DNA from: Hyphomicrobiaceae bacterium
Lineage (GTDB): Bacteria; Pseudomonadota; Alphaproteobacteria; Rhizobiales; Hyphomicrobiaceae
Reading direction: 5' to 3'
Assembly: GCA_025359185.1 (NCBI GenBank)
Contig: JANYHF010000085.1
Coordinates: forward strand, 28,620 to 92,619
Length of the DNA stretch: 64,000 nucleotides
Part shown: positions 18,049 through 27,650 of the stretch, piece by piece
Numbering within the stretch: position 1 is the first letter of the stretch
How the letters are laid out: each line of letters begins with the position of its first letter
The notes under the pieces: model-generated
What the model saw: the letters and a program-made list of their open reading frames with translations, nothing else
Databases searched by the model: none
Told to the model about the DNA's origin: nothing
Made by a program: the position numbers and the translations under genes

Positions 18049-19200
18049 ATGCCGGAACTTGAAGACTTACTGCTGACCAATGCCCGTATCGTCCTGGCTG
18101 ACCGCGTCATCGAGCGCGGCTGGGTCGCCGCGAGTGGCGGCATGATCACAGAACTGGGCGAGGGCCAGGCGCCCGGACGAGGCGCCGATCTTGACGGTGA
18201 CTTGCTGATCCCCGGCCTCGTGGAGCTGCATACTGACCATATCGAGGCGCATTTTTTGCCGCGCCCCGCTGTCGTCTGGCATCCGCTGGCGGCCGCCATC
18301 GCCTATGACGCGCAGATTGCCGCCTCGGGCATTACCACTGTGTTCGATTGTTTCCGGGTGGGGTCCGACGAACGCAAAGACGTGATGATCGACAATGTGC
18401 TGATGTTGTCGCAGACGGTGCAGCAGGCGCAGGCAGATGGCCTCTTCCGGGTGCGCCACCTGACACATCTGCGCTGCGAAGTGTGCTCGCCTGATGTGAT
18501 CACGGCCGCCGAAACGATGCTCGCGGCCCGCCCTGCCGAGATCATGTCGCTGATGGATCATACGCCCGGCCAGCGCCAGTTCCGCGATATCGAGAAGCTG
18601 AAGGACTACTATCGCCGTGCGTCCGGCATGTCGGAAGCGCAGATGCAGACATTTATTGCCGAACGGCTCGAATTGCATGGACACTATGCCAAAATCAACC
18701 GCAAGGCGCTGGTGGCGGTTGCGCGTACGCATGATATTCGTCTGGCAAGCCATGACGATACGACTACGGAGCAGGTGGTCGAAGCCCTGGGCGATGGCGT
18801 GTCTATCGCAGAGTTTCCGGTGACATTGGAGGCTGCTGCGGCCTCACACGCTGCGGGCATCAAGGTCCTGATGGGCGCGCCGAACGTCGCGCGCGGCGGC
18901 TCGCACTCGGGAAACATCGCTGCGATTGAGCTGGCGCACGCTGGTGTGCTGGACATTTTGTCATCCGATTATGTACCCTCCAGCCTGCTGTTGGCCGCGT
19001 TCCACCTGGCCGCCCAGGTGCCCGGCATCACGCTTCCTGCGGCCATCGCCACAGTGACGCGCGCACCCGCCGAAGCGGCCGGCTTGTCCGACCGGGGTCA
19101 GATCGCGCCCGGCCACGTCGCCGATCTCATCCGGGTCACCGACCGCGCCGAAGTGCCTGTTGTGCGTACCGTCTGGTGTGCCGGACGGAGGGTGGTATGA
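18049..19200 (+). CDS. phnM: alpha-D-ribose 1-methylphosphonate 5-triphosphate diphosphatase PhnM
   Basis: Amidohydrolase-superfamily enzyme that removes pyrophosphate from the triphosphate intermediate to yield 5-phosphoribosyl 1-phosphonate. ATG 18049 (383 residues) is chosen because the protein then starts MPELEDLLLTNARIVLADRV; the track ORF reads back into phnL. Family features are the GDLLIPGLVELHTDHIEAHF metal-site segment, MDHTPGQRQF and ASHDDTT, and a C-terminal GQIAPGHVADLI typical of amidohydrolases. The stop overlaps phnN (ATGA). Confidence 0.92.
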   Translation: MPELEDLLLTNARIVLADRVIERGWVAASGGMITELGEGQAPGRGADLDGDLLIPGLVELHTDHIEAHFLPRPAVVWHPLAAAIAYDAQIAASGITTVFDCFRVGSDERKDVMIDNVLMLSQTVQQAQADGLFRVRHLTHLRCEVCSPDVITAAETMLAARPAEIMSLMDHTPGQRQFRDIEKLKDYYRRASGMSEAQMQTFIAERLELHGHYAKINRKALVAVARTHDIRLASHDDTTTEQVVEALGDGVSIAEFPVTLEAAAASHAAGIKVLMGAPNVARGGSHSGNIAAIELAHAGVLDILSSDYVPSSLLLAAFHLAAQVPGITLPAAIATVTRAPAEAAGLSDRGQIAPGHVADLIRVTDRAEVPVVRTVWCAGRRVV

Positions 19201-19754
19201 GCACACCCGGCGTCCTGGTTCTGGTCGTTGGCCCGTCTGGTGCCGGCAAGGATACGCTGATCAACGCTGCGCGCGAGAAGCTGGCGGACGATCCCCAGTT
19301 TGTCTTTCCACGCCGCGTTGTCACTCGCACCCGTACGGCCTTTGAGGATCACGATAGCATCGATACGGAGGATTTTGTCCGCGCTGTCACAGCGGGGGAG
19401 TTTGCACTGCATTGGCAAGCCCATAACCTGGGATACGGCGTGCCGCGCACCATCGAAAGCCAGATTGCTAAAGGCCGGGTTGTTGTTTGCAACGTCTCGC
19501 GCACCGTGATCGAACAGGCGCGGGCGCGATTTCCCCGGGTGCACGTGGTCTACATCGATGCAAGTCCCGAAGTCCGGGCCGCCCGCATTGTCAAACGCGG
19601 CCGTGACGCCGCCGAGGGCTCGCGCAGCGATCCAAATCGCGCTGGCCCCGGCCGGCCGTCTTATGATGTACTGATCGACAATTCGGATGCGTTGGAGGGT
19701 GCCGTAGCCCGTTTCATGGTGGTCCTCCTCGAGCTGGCGGCCGAAACCTCGTGA
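19197..19754 (+). CDS. phnN: ribose 1,5-bisphosphate phosphokinase PhnN
   Basis: Phosphorylates ribose 1,5-bisphosphate to PRPP, recycling the ribose of the C-P lyase pathway. From ATG 19197 it has 185 residues with the guanylate-kinase-like P-loop GPSGAGKDTL, then FPRRVVTRTRT, ALHWQAHNLGYGVP and RGRDAAEGS. The start overlaps the phnM stop. It is the last of the contiguous phnGHIJKLMN run. Confidence 0.92.
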   Translation: MSTPGVLVLVVGPSGAGKDTLINAAREKLADDPQFVFPRRVVTRTRTAFEDHDSIDTEDFVRAVTAGEFALHWQAHNLGYGVPRTIESQIAKGRVVVCNVSRTVIEQARARFPRVHVVYIDASPEVRAARIVKRGRDAAEGSRSDPNRAGPGRPSYDVLIDNSDALEGAVARFMVVLLELAAETS

Positions 19755-19810
19755 TCAACTTCAAACTTTTGGTCGTTTTTTCGTCATGGCAGAGAAAGCC
19801 GCCGTGACGA

Positions 19811-20491
19811 TTGATGGGGGCCGTTGTCTCAATCGCTAAATTCGGATTGCACCAGATGATCAAAACTCCGTCAGGACAAACCCGACTGAGCCTCCAACCG
19901 CTCATTCACGAGGGAGCGTCCGTCACAGCGTCGACGCTCGGTCTCTATACTGAAATCGGGACGCGCACGTCGCTGACCGAGGTCGCACTTGGCGACTACT
20001 CTTATGTTATGAGCGACTGCGAAATCATCTATGCCAGCATCGGTAAGTTCTGCTCGATTGCCGCACACGCTCGCATCCATCCCGTGAACCATCCGATGCA
20101 GCGGGCCAGCCAATCGCATTTCACCTACCGGGCGGCGGACTATTTTGCGGGCGAAGCCCACGAGGAGGATTTTATTGATTGGCGCCGGGCCCAGCGCGTC
20201 CACATAGGTCACGATGTCTGGGTGGGACACGGAGCGATTGTGCTGGCGGGGCGCAAGGCCGGGACCGGCGCGGTGCTGGCGGCGGGCGCGGTCGTCACCA
20301 AGGATGTGGCGCCCTACACGATTGTTGGCGGCAACCCGGCGCGGCTGCTCAAGCGCCGGTTTCCCCAAAGCATCGGCGACCGCCTCGAACGGCTCGCTTG
20401 GTGGGATTGGAGCCACGCGCAGCTGCGAAAGACCCTGCCCGATTTCCAGTCATTGCCCATCGAAGCGTTCCTGGAGAAACATGGCGGTTAG
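19811..20491 (+). CDS. phosphonate-operon acetyltransferase (left-handed beta-helix)
   Basis: Hexapeptide-repeat acyltransferase of the type found at the ends of phn operons. Visible features are the beta-helix region SVTASTLGLYTEIGTRTSLTE, then IYASIGKFCSIAAHARIHP, HDVWVGHGAIVLAGRKAGTG and the terminal VGGNPARLLKRR. The track start is a TTG; ATG 19814 or ATG 19856 (MIKTPSGQTRLS) is more likely, giving 225 or 211 residues. It probably acetylates an aminophosphonate or another intermediate; the substrate is inferred from position only. Confidence 0.85.
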   Translation: MMGAVVSIAKFGLHQMIKTPSGQTRLSLQPLIHEGASVTASTLGLYTEIGTRTSLTEVALGDYSYVMSDCEIIYASIGKFCSIAAHARIHPVNHPMQRASQSHFTYRAADYFAGEAHEEDFIDWRRAQRVHIGHDVWVGHGAIVLAGRKAGTGAVLAAGAVVTKDVAPYTIVGGNPARLLKRRFPQSIGDRLERLAWWDWSHAQLRKTLPDFQSLPIEAFLEKHGG

Positions 20492-20576
20492 CGGACCGAA
20501 TTCAACGGTTTCCTCCCTCCCACCTCATCATGGCAGCATAGGCTGTTCTAAGTGTTAGGCGCGGACCACCAGGTCC

Positions 20577-21875
20577 CTACTTCTCCCGCACGGCCCGTTG
20601 CATCTGGTCGGTGATCGGCTTCAGGATGTAGCTGGCAAACGTTCGCTCGCCGGTGACGATGAAGGCTTCGGCGGGCATTCCGGGCAGCAGCTTCAGGCCG
20701 TCGAGCCGTTTCATCTCGTCGTCGCTGATGCTGACACCGGCGAGATAAAAGGCAGCGCCGGTCTGGGGTTCGCGCGACAGATCACCGGCGATGCGGCTGA
20801 CCGTGCCAGTCAGTTCCGGGGTCGTGCGTTTATTGAAAGCGGTGAACCGGACGCGCACGTCCTGCCCGAAATGCACCTGGTCGATGTCCTGTGGTGCGAT
20901 TTTTATCTCGACGATCAGCCGGTCGCTCTCGGGCACGATAAGCATCATCGGCTCGGTCGGCGACACTACGCCGCCGACGGTGTGCACGGCCAACTGATGC
21001 ACTTTGCCCGAGATCGGCGCACGGATCTCGATGCGCTTCAATTGTTCCTGCGCCGAGGTCAGCCGCTGCTCCATCTCGCCGATCTTGGTTTCGGTCTCGC
21101 GCAAATCCTTGGAGACGTCCGACAGACTCTCCTTTTCCAATTGTGACTTCTGCAAAACGGTTTCCTTGATCTTGCCTTTGAGCTCGGCGATCTTGGCGAT
21201 CGTGCTGCCGATGACACCTTCGGCCTGCACCACTTCGCGGTCGAGTTGGGTCATGCGCGGGCGCGTCACCAGATGAGCAGCCGCCAGGCCTTGCAACGAC
21301 TGTCGCTCCTTGGCGGCAACTTCGCGCCCGGCTTTGGCTGCGTCGAGTTGCTGTTGCAAGCCATCGATCTGCTCATTGAGCTGACCAATCCGCTCGTCCA
21401 TCTGCTGGCGCTGGCCATCCTGCGACGAGTGACGCGAGACCAGGAACTTGCGTTCGCTGGACAAGACCTCGTCAATCGCATCGTCGTGTTCGGCTTGTTT
21501 GAGGAGATCGGCCGGGAAGCCGATCTCGTCGCGGCCGGCGCGCTCGGCCAGCAGGCGGGCCTCACGGGCGCGGGCCGAGGTGAGGTCGTTGATGACGATG
21601 TTGAGGCTGGCCTTGGTGTCGGTATCGTTGAGGCGCACCAGCAGATCGCCCTCGGTGACGTGCTGGCCTTCGGTCACGTAGAGCGCGCCGACAACGCCGC
21701 CGGTCTGGTGCTGGACCTTGCGCAAGTTGCCCTCGGCCACAACAATTCCGGAGCTGACAATGGCAGAGCCCAGCGGCGCCATGAAACTCCAGGCCGTCGT
21801 GGTGCCGCCGAACAGGGCCACCACGGCGAGCGCCAGCCACATCTGGTGCCGCATTTCGTTCTTTGCGCTGCGCAT
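20577..21875 (-). CDS. type I secretion membrane fusion protein (HlyD/PrtE family)
   Basis: Periplasmic adaptor linking an ABC exporter to an outer-membrane channel. The 432 residues have one N-terminal membrane helix (about 13-35, LALAVVALFGGTTTAWSFM), a lipoyl half-motif GNLRKVQHQTGGVVGALYV, a long coiled coil (about 95-275, rich in Q, E, K and R) and the second lipoyl half RAPISGKVHQLAVHTVGGVV, followed by a beta-barrel. The start overlaps the ATPase stop (TAATG). No TolC homologue or RTX substrate is in the window, so the cargo is unknown. Confidence 0.9.
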   Translation of the reverse strand: MRSAKNEMRHQMWLALAVVALFGGTTTAWSFMAPLGSAIVSSGIVVAEGNLRKVQHQTGGVVGALYVTEGQHVTEGDLLVRLNDTDTKASLNIVINDLTSARAREARLLAERAGRDEIGFPADLLKQAEHDDAIDEVLSSERKFLVSRHSSQDGQRQQMDERIGQLNEQIDGLQQQLDAAKAGREVAAKERQSLQGLAAAHLVTRPRMTQLDREVVQAEGVIGSTIAKIAELKGKIKETVLQKSQLEKESLSDVSKDLRETETKIGEMEQRLTSAQEQLKRIEIRAPISGKVHQLAVHTVGGVVSPTEPMMLIVPESDRLIVEIKIAPQDIDQVHFGQDVRVRFTAFNKRTTPELTGTVSRIAGDLSREPQTGAAFYLAGVSISDDEMKRLDGLKLLPGMPAEAFIVTGERTFASYILKPITDQMQRAVREK

Positions 21876-23695
21876 TATTCAGCTCCCATGGCTACGCCCG
21901 CCAGCCGGAGCGGCGCGCCTGACGGTTGACCCATTGCGATGCCCGGCTGGCCAGCGGCCGGGTTGATCGGCACGACCTTGTTCGCATTCTGCACGGTTTT
22001 GGCGAGAATCTCGTCACGCGGGCCAAAGGCAACCACTTCGCCGTGTTGCATAACGAGCAGCTTGTCCACCGCCTGGATGGCGCTTGGCCGGTGCGCAACC
22101 ACGATGACAATGCCGCCACGCTTGCGGACCGACGCGATGGCCTCGCTGACTGCCCCTTCACCCTCGCTGTCGAGGTTGGAGTTGGGCTCATCGAGCACGA
22201 CCAGGAACGGGTTGCCGTAGAGCGCGCGCGCCAGGCCCACGCGCTGTCGTTGCCCGGCCGACAGCTGCGCGCCGCCATGGCCGATGCGGGTGTCGTAGCC
22301 GTTGGCGAACCCCAGCACGGTCTGATGGAAGCCGCTCGCCGTCGCCGCCGCAATCACGGATTTCGATGTGAAATCGGGCTGGAAGCGCGCGATGTTCTCG
22401 GCAATCGTACCATCGAACAGCTGGATATCCTGCGGCAGGTAGCCGATATGGGGCCCAAGCCGTACCGGGTCCCACTGCTCAAGGCCGGCGCCATCGAGAA
22501 TGATGCGCCCACTGACCGGTTTCCAAACGCCAACGATGGCGCGGGCCAGCGAGGTTTTGCCGGACGCGCTCGACCCGATGATGCCGAGGCCCTGGCCCGC
22601 TTCCAGCGCAAAACTCGCCCGCTTGACGATGGTTTGCGGCGTACCCGGAACCGTGACGATGATGTTGTCGATCTTCAGCGATTTCACCGGCGCCGGCAGC
22701 TCGAACGGTTTGGCGCGGGCCGGAAAGTTCGTGAACAGCTGTGTCAGGCGCGCCCGGCTCTGGCGGGCAGCGATCAGGCTCTTCCAGGCACCGATCGCCA
22801 TATCAATGGGGGCGAGCGCGCGCGACGACAAGATGGTGCCTGCGATGATCGAGCCCGACGACATCTCGCCCTTGATAGCGAGATAGGCGCCAAGCCCGAG
22901 CATGGCCGATTGCAGCACATAGCGGAAGGTTTTCGAAATCGACGAGATGCCACCAACGGCGAACGTCAACTGACGGTTGGCGGTCATGGCCTCGGTGTGG
23001 GCGGTTTGCCAGCGGGTGCTCAGCACACCATGCATTCCCATAGCGCGCACGGCTTCGGAATTGCGCTGCGTGGCATCGGCAATGCTGTTGCGTTTGGAGG
23101 TGGCTTCGGACGCTGCCTTGGCCGGACCCTTGCCACGGAAATCGGCCAGCACCGTCAAGCCGATCAGAACGCAGGCGCTGCCCACGGACACTTCGCCCAG
23201 CAGCGGATGCAGAATGAACAACGCCACCACATAGATCGGCACCCAAGGCATATCGAACAGCGCCAGCGGTCCCGGGCCGCCCAGATAGGCGCGCACCGTA
23301 TCGAGATCGCGGAACGGCTGCATGGCCTCGGCCGAGCCGCGCGTGGCGCCGGGCGGCATTTCGATCACGGCTTGGTGGATCTTGGGGCCGGCCTCATCAT
23401 CGATGCGCTCGCCAACAAGTGCCAGCACGCGGGCGCGCATCATTTCAAGAAGTCCCTGGAAAAGATAGGCCCCGATGGCGATCCCCGACAGGGCCCAGAG
23501 TGTCGGCACACTGTGGCTGCCGAGGACGCGGTCATAGACCTGCATCATGAACAGCGAGCCCGTCAGCATTAGCAGATTGATGAGACCCGAGATGGCCGCA
23601 ACGCCCACAAAGATGCTGCGCGAAGACTTCAGCACCGCCGCGATGGGTGATTGGCCTGCCCCCTGTGCCGGCAGTGCCTGGGTTACGCTACTCAT
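21875..23695 (-). CDS. type I secretion system permease/ATPase (PrtD-like)
   Basis: Exporter half-transporter with fused membrane and nucleotide-binding domains, 606 residues. The membrane domain covers about 28-310 (FVGVAAISGLINLLMLTGSL is the first helix). The NBD has Walker A GSSASGKTSLARAI, signature LSAGQRQRVGLARAL and Walker B FLVVLDEPNSNLD, then VVAHRPSA. There is no N-terminal C39 peptidase domain, which matches exporters of RTX-type or S-layer-type proteins rather than bacteriocins. Divergent from the TPR lipoprotein gene. Confidence 0.92.
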   Translation of the reverse strand: MSSVTQALPAQGAGQSPIAAVLKSSRSIFVGVAAISGLINLLMLTGSLFMMQVYDRVLGSHSVPTLWALSGIAIGAYLFQGLLEMMRARVLALVGERIDDEAGPKIHQAVIEMPPGATRGSAEAMQPFRDLDTVRAYLGGPGPLALFDMPWVPIYVVALFILHPLLGEVSVGSACVLIGLTVLADFRGKGPAKAASEATSKRNSIADATQRNSEAVRAMGMHGVLSTRWQTAHTEAMTANRQLTFAVGGISSISKTFRYVLQSAMLGLGAYLAIKGEMSSGSIIAGTILSSRALAPIDMAIGAWKSLIAARQSRARLTQLFTNFPARAKPFELPAPVKSLKIDNIIVTVPGTPQTIVKRASFALEAGQGLGIIGSSASGKTSLARAIVGVWKPVSGRIILDGAGLEQWDPVRLGPHIGYLPQDIQLFDGTIAENIARFQPDFTSKSVIAAATASGFHQTVLGFANGYDTRIGHGGAQLSAGQRQRVGLARALYGNPFLVVLDEPNSNLDSEGEGAVSEAIASVRKRGGIVIVVAHRPSAIQAVDKLLVMQHGEVVAFGPRDEILAKTVQNANKVVPINPAAGQPGIAMGQPSGAPLRLAGVAMGAE

Positions 23696-24032
23696 CTGAA
23701 CCCACTCCCGCCCTATTAATCGGCCACGCCCATTGGCACTCGAGAGCCAACCCTACGTGCCTGCAAGGATCGCGCCTAGGTAAGGAAGGCCCGGGCTCAT
23801 GGCCCCCGCCGATGGTCCGAAAGGGGGGGGTGAGCGCTCCATTTCAGTCGTCCCGGATCGGCTCCAGCACCCGTCCGATGCCAGTCTCACTCGCGGGTAT
23901 CAAGCATTCGGGTCACTCTGCGATTGGTTAGCGTCATTCATGGCCCATAATGGCACGCCGGTTAAACTTCTGTTCAGCAGTCTCGCACACTCTCAGACAT
24001 CAGGATCGATTCGGGGTTGGGGGGGGCTGGCG
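23696..24032. other. 337-bp intergenic region upstream of the secretion ATPase and TPR lipoprotein
   Basis: The region contains no convincing gene. It presumably holds the divergent promoters of the type I secretion pair and the TPR lipoprotein. It contains a G7 tract near 23824-23830 and a G8 tract at 24019-24026, only 6 nt before the ATG at 24033. No clear -35/-10 pair or operator stands out. Confidence 0.5.
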
Positions 24033-24932
24033 ATGGCGCGACGGCAGATGACAGCGATGGTGCCGCTGGTGCTGGGCGTTCTGTTGACGGGCTGCGCCAG
24101 CTCTGGCGAGGGGCAATCGCTGTTTTCGACTGCGGATGGGGCGAGCGAACAGACCAGTTCGATAGCGAAGGCCAACACGCCTGCCGGGGCCGCGGCGGCC
24201 AGGGAGTATTGGCAAACCGCCTATGCCAAGAACCCGAGTGACGAAAAAGCCATCATCGGATATGCCCGTATCTTGAAGGGCGAAGGCGCCAAGGACAAGG
24301 CCTTGAGCCTGCTGCAGCAGGCCGCAATCTATAATGCCGATAGCAAGGCCATCGCCTCCGAAGAAGGCCGGCTGGCGCTCGATATGGGCCAAGTGGATCT
24401 CGCCGAGAAGCTGCTGACCCGGGCCAATGATCAGCAAGCGCCGGACTGGCGCGTGTTGAACGCGCTCGGCGCCATCGAGGCCCAACGCGGCAACAAAGCG
24501 CCCGCCAAAGACTATTTCGAGCGCGCGGCGAAACTGGCGCCAAGAGAGCCCAGCGTGCTCAACAATCTGGCGCTGACCTATGCGCTCAACAACGATCCGG
24601 CCAAGGCCGAAGAGATGCTGCGCCGCGCCGCCGCTGCCGGTGGCGACGTGACCAAGGTACGCCAGAACCTCGCGCTGGTGCTGGGTGTCCAAGGCAAACT
24701 CGATGAGGCCCAACAGGTCGCCGAGGCCGATCTCGGCAAAGAGCAATCCAACGCCAACCGGGCGTATCTGCAAAAGATGGTAGCCTCGACGCCGATGGCG
24801 CTCGGCAAGGCACTCAAGGGCGGCAAAGCTCTGGCGGTGCCCGCCAATGCGTGGTCGACCGGGACGCAGGTCGAACCGCTCCCGGTGCCGGGCAGTGCTT
24901 GGTCCGCCAATGTGGCCACCGCAGGCAAATAA
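24033..24932 (+). CDS. TPR lipoprotein (TadD-like)
   Basis: Outer-membrane-type lipoprotein with tetratricopeptide repeats. ATG 24033 gives 299 residues with lipobox LLTGC (Cys21); the longer track ORF buries this signal. At least four TPR-like units occupy about residues 60-230 (AREYWQTAYAKNPSDEKAI, then DWRVLNALGAIEAQRGN and PSVLNNLALTYALNNDPAKA). The arrangement resembles Flp-pilus TadD, but no other tad gene is present. It is divergent from the type I secretion genes and might support their assembly. Confidence 0.8.
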   Translation: MARRQMTAMVPLVLGVLLTGCASSGEGQSLFSTADGASEQTSSIAKANTPAGAAAAREYWQTAYAKNPSDEKAIIGYARILKGEGAKDKALSLLQQAAIYNADSKAIASEEGRLALDMGQVDLAEKLLTRANDQQAPDWRVLNALGAIEAQRGNKAPAKDYFERAAKLAPREPSVLNNLALTYALNNDPAKAEEMLRRAAAAGGDVTKVRQNLALVLGVQGKLDEAQQVAEADLGKEQSNANRAYLQKMVASTPMALGKALKGGKALAVPANAWSTGTQVEPLPVPGSAWSANVATAGK

Positions 24933-24971
24933 CGTCCACACCGAATTGGGGTTACCGTCTTCCCGGATGCG

Positions 24972-25134
24972 CTGCACCGTGCGTCATGGTGCAGTGCTGA
25001 TCCGGCGCCTTGCCTGCGGCTTCTGCACCCGGCCATTGCACAACAGTCCCGTGACTGCCGCGCATGGGATGACGACGGCTCTGGGTCCAGCCAATGCGCC
25101 GCGCTGGCCGGTTTCGCGCGCTTACCAAACCGGC
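24972..25134. other. two hairpins upstream of the DMGDH/GcvT-like gene
   Basis: In the 245-bp gap before ATG 25178, CTGCACC/GGTGCAG (24972-24978 with 24988-24994) and GCCGGTTT/AAACCGGC (25107-25114 with 25127-25134) form perfect 7- and 8-bp stems. Neither is followed by a T-run, so they are not typical terminators, and the layout does not match a glycine riboswitch as I know it. Confidence 0.4.
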
Positions 25135-25177
25135 TACCTTTCCGGGCAAATCTGCCACCCTCGCCCGGAGCTTGCCC

Positions 25178-27589
25178 ATGTCCACATTTCCCACCCATGC
25201 CCGCGTTGTCATTGTCGGCGGCGGCATCGTCGGCGTGGGGCTGGCCTATCATCTTGCGCTGCAAGGTTGGACCGATGTGGTGCTGGTGGAAAAGGGCGAG
25301 CTGACGTCGGGCTCGACCTGGCACGCGGCCGGCCAGTGCCCGCACTTCAACGGCTCATTCAATCTCTCGAAAGTCCATCTCTACGGCACGCAGTTGTATC
25401 CAAAACTGCCAGAATTGACTGGCCAGCAGGTGAGCTGGCATGGCTGCGGCGGCATAAGGCTGGCGCTGACGGACGAGGAGGTGGATTGGTTCCGCCACGT
25501 CCACGCCATGAGCAAGTTGATCGGCTATGAGGCGCATATCATCTCGCCCGAGGAGATCCGTCAGTGCCACCCCTATCTGGAGACGTTCGGCGTCAAGGCC
25601 GGGTTTCTCACCGTGACGGACGGCCATGTGGCCCCGGCAGATGTCACCAACGCTATGGCGGCGGGCGCACGCAAGCTGGGCACGGTGTTTTCACGGCGCA
25701 ACCGGGTGAGCAATATCGAGCGTCTGCCGTCAGGCGAATGGAAGGTGACGACGGCGCAAGGAGAAATCATCTGCCAGCATGTGGTGAACGCGGCTGGATC
25801 CTATGCCGATGTGGTCGGCGCCTGGACAGGCCATAACGTGCCGATCGCCAACATGCTGCACCACTACGTGATCACCGAGCCGTTGCAGGAACTGATCGCT
25901 CTGAAAAAAGAGCTGCCTGTCGTCCGCGATCCGTATTCGCACAGCTATTTGCGCGAGGAAACCAACGGCGTGCTCGTCGGCCCCTATGAGACGGCGGGCG
26001 CGCATTCGGTGTTCGACGACGGCATTTCTTGGGACTTCGAAAGTGAGCTGCTGCCCGCCGAACTCGACCGGCTCATGCCGTGGCTGGAGAAGGCGACCGA
26101 GCGGATGCCGATCTTTGGCAAGGCAGGTATCAAGTCAGTGATTTCGGGCGCCATCACGCATACGCCCGATGGCAATTTTCTCTTGGGGCCAGCACCGGGC
26201 GCGGAGAACTACTGGATGGCCGCGGGTGTTTCCATCGGCATCTGCCAGGGCGCTGGCATGGGCAAATACCTCGCCGAGTGGATGGTGCACGGCGCGGCCG
26301 AGATCAACATGGCCGAGTTTGACCCGCGCCGCTTCGGCAATTGGGCGACCAAGGAGTACACGCGCGCAACGTCGGTGAACGACTATCACAATATGTACAC
26401 CTGCATGCCGCCGGGACGGCAGCACGAGGTGGGGCGCAACCTGCGGCAATCGTCCCTTCACAGCCGTTTGGCGGCTGAGGGCGGACAGTTCATGCAGATC
26501 GCCGGCTGGGAGCGGCCGAGGTGGTACGACAAGAGCGGTGCGGGCGAGGCGTTCAGTTACCGGCGCAGCAATTGGTGGGAGACCGTCGAGCAAGAGTGCA
26601 AGGGCGTGCGCGAGGGCGTGGGGCTGATGGACCTCTCCACCTTCTCGAAATACGATGTGACCGGAAGGGATGCCGCCTCGTTCCTCGACCGGATCTTTGC
26701 CAACAAAATGCCGAAAAAGGATGGCGGCATCGCGCTTGCCCATCTGTTGACGGGCGGCGGGCGGACCGAGAGCGAGATGACCATCACCCGGCTCGGCGAA
26801 GGCCGGTATTACCTGCTGTCGGCGGCGGTGGCGCAGCTGCATGACCTCAGCCTACTGAGGAATGCGGTCAGGGCCAGCGACGATGTGACGATCGCCGATG
26901 TCACGGACGCCTACGGAACTTTGGTGCTGGCTGGCCCCTTGTCGCGAAACGTGTTGCAGAAGCACACGGACACGGACCTCTCGAATGCCAACTGGCGCTG
27001 GTTGACCGGCCGCGAAATCACCGTGGCGGGCGTGCCCACGCGGGCGCTGCGGGTGAACTATGTCGGCGAACTGGGCTGGGAGTTGCACGCACCGATGCCG
27101 GGCCTCGCCGCCATCTATGACGCGCTGAAGCCGCATTGCACGTTGTTCGGCAGCTACGCCATGAATTCGCTTCGCATGGAAAAGGCCTATCGCGGCATGG
27201 GCTCGGAGCTCACCAACGAGATCACCCTGATCGAAGGCGCCATGGAGCGGTTTGTCGATCTGACCAAGCCCGATTTTGTGGGTAAGGCCGCGACGCTTTC
27301 GTCAAAGCAGCAAGGCGCGCGCATCCAGCTGATCTACATCGCCGTTGATGCCGGCGATGCCGATTGTCTGGGCGGCGAACCGGTCACGGCGAACGGCAAG
27401 ATGGTGGGCGTGACCACCTCCGGCGCCTACGGATTTGCGGTAAAACAGTCGCTGGCCTTCGCCTATGTCGAGCCCGAGTTCGCCAAGCCCGGCATGGCGC
27501 TCGAAGTCGAAATCCTCGACCGCGTCTGCAAAGCGCGGGTGCTGAGTGAACCGGCCTACGACGCGGCAAATCTGAAATTGCGGGCATAG
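25178..27589 (+). CDS. FAD-dependent oxidoreductase, dimethylglycine/sarcosine dehydrogenase family with GcvT domain
   Basis: Demethylating flavoenzyme that probably oxidises an N-methylated amine such as dimethylglycine or sarcosine and passes the C1 unit to tetrahydrofolate. From ATG 25178 it has 803 residues. The N-terminal DAO domain (1-about 420) begins VVIVGGGIVGVGLAYHLALQ and has STWHAAGQ, the position of the covalent-FAD histidine in DMGDH. The C-terminal half is GcvT-like (RVNYVGELGWELH, then MNSLRMEKAYRGMGSELTNE, and the folate-domain end). It is a single gene, followed by psuK 61 nt later. Confidence 0.9.
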   Translation: MSTFPTHARVVIVGGGIVGVGLAYHLALQGWTDVVLVEKGELTSGSTWHAAGQCPHFNGSFNLSKVHLYGTQLYPKLPELTGQQVSWHGCGGIRLALTDEEVDWFRHVHAMSKLIGYEAHIISPEEIRQCHPYLETFGVKAGFLTVTDGHVAPADVTNAMAAGARKLGTVFSRRNRVSNIERLPSGEWKVTTAQGEIICQHVVNAAGSYADVVGAWTGHNVPIANMLHHYVITEPLQELIALKKELPVVRDPYSHSYLREETNGVLVGPYETAGAHSVFDDGISWDFESELLPAELDRLMPWLEKATERMPIFGKAGIKSVISGAITHTPDGNFLLGPAPGAENYWMAAGVSIGICQGAGMGKYLAEWMVHGAAEINMAEFDPRRFGNWATKEYTRATSVNDYHNMYTCMPPGRQHEVGRNLRQSSLHSRLAAEGGQFMQIAGWERPRWYDKSGAGEAFSYRRSNWWETVEQECKGVREGVGLMDLSTFSKYDVTGRDAASFLDRIFANKMPKKDGGIALAHLLTGGGRTESEMTITRLGEGRYYLLSAAVAQLHDLSLLRNAVRASDDVTIADVTDAYGTLVLAGPLSRNVLQKHTDTDLSNANWRWLTGREITVAGVPTRALRVNYVGELGWELHAPMPGLAAIYDALKPHCTLFGSYAMNSLRMEKAYRGMGSELTNEITLIEGAMERFVDLTKPDFVGKAATLSSKQQGARIQLIYIAVDAGDADCLGGEPVTANGKMVGVTTSGAYGFAVKQSLAFAYVEPEFAKPGMALEVEILDRVCKARVLSEPAYDAANLKLRA

Positions 27590-27650
27590 GTGGGGCTGGA
27601 AAGCCCCTCATCAACCTCCATCATGTCCATCAAACCTTGCGGCTGGACAC

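Noticed and set aside
21926-23572. 548-codon plus-strand ORF
   Set aside because: Antisense shadow of the type I secretion ATPase; its translation is low-complexity, rich in Arg/His/Gly, with no family.
24933-25177. Glycine riboswitch upstream of the DMGDH/GcvT-like gene
   Set aside because: Two hairpins exist but none of the conserved riboswitch core sequence that I know is visible.
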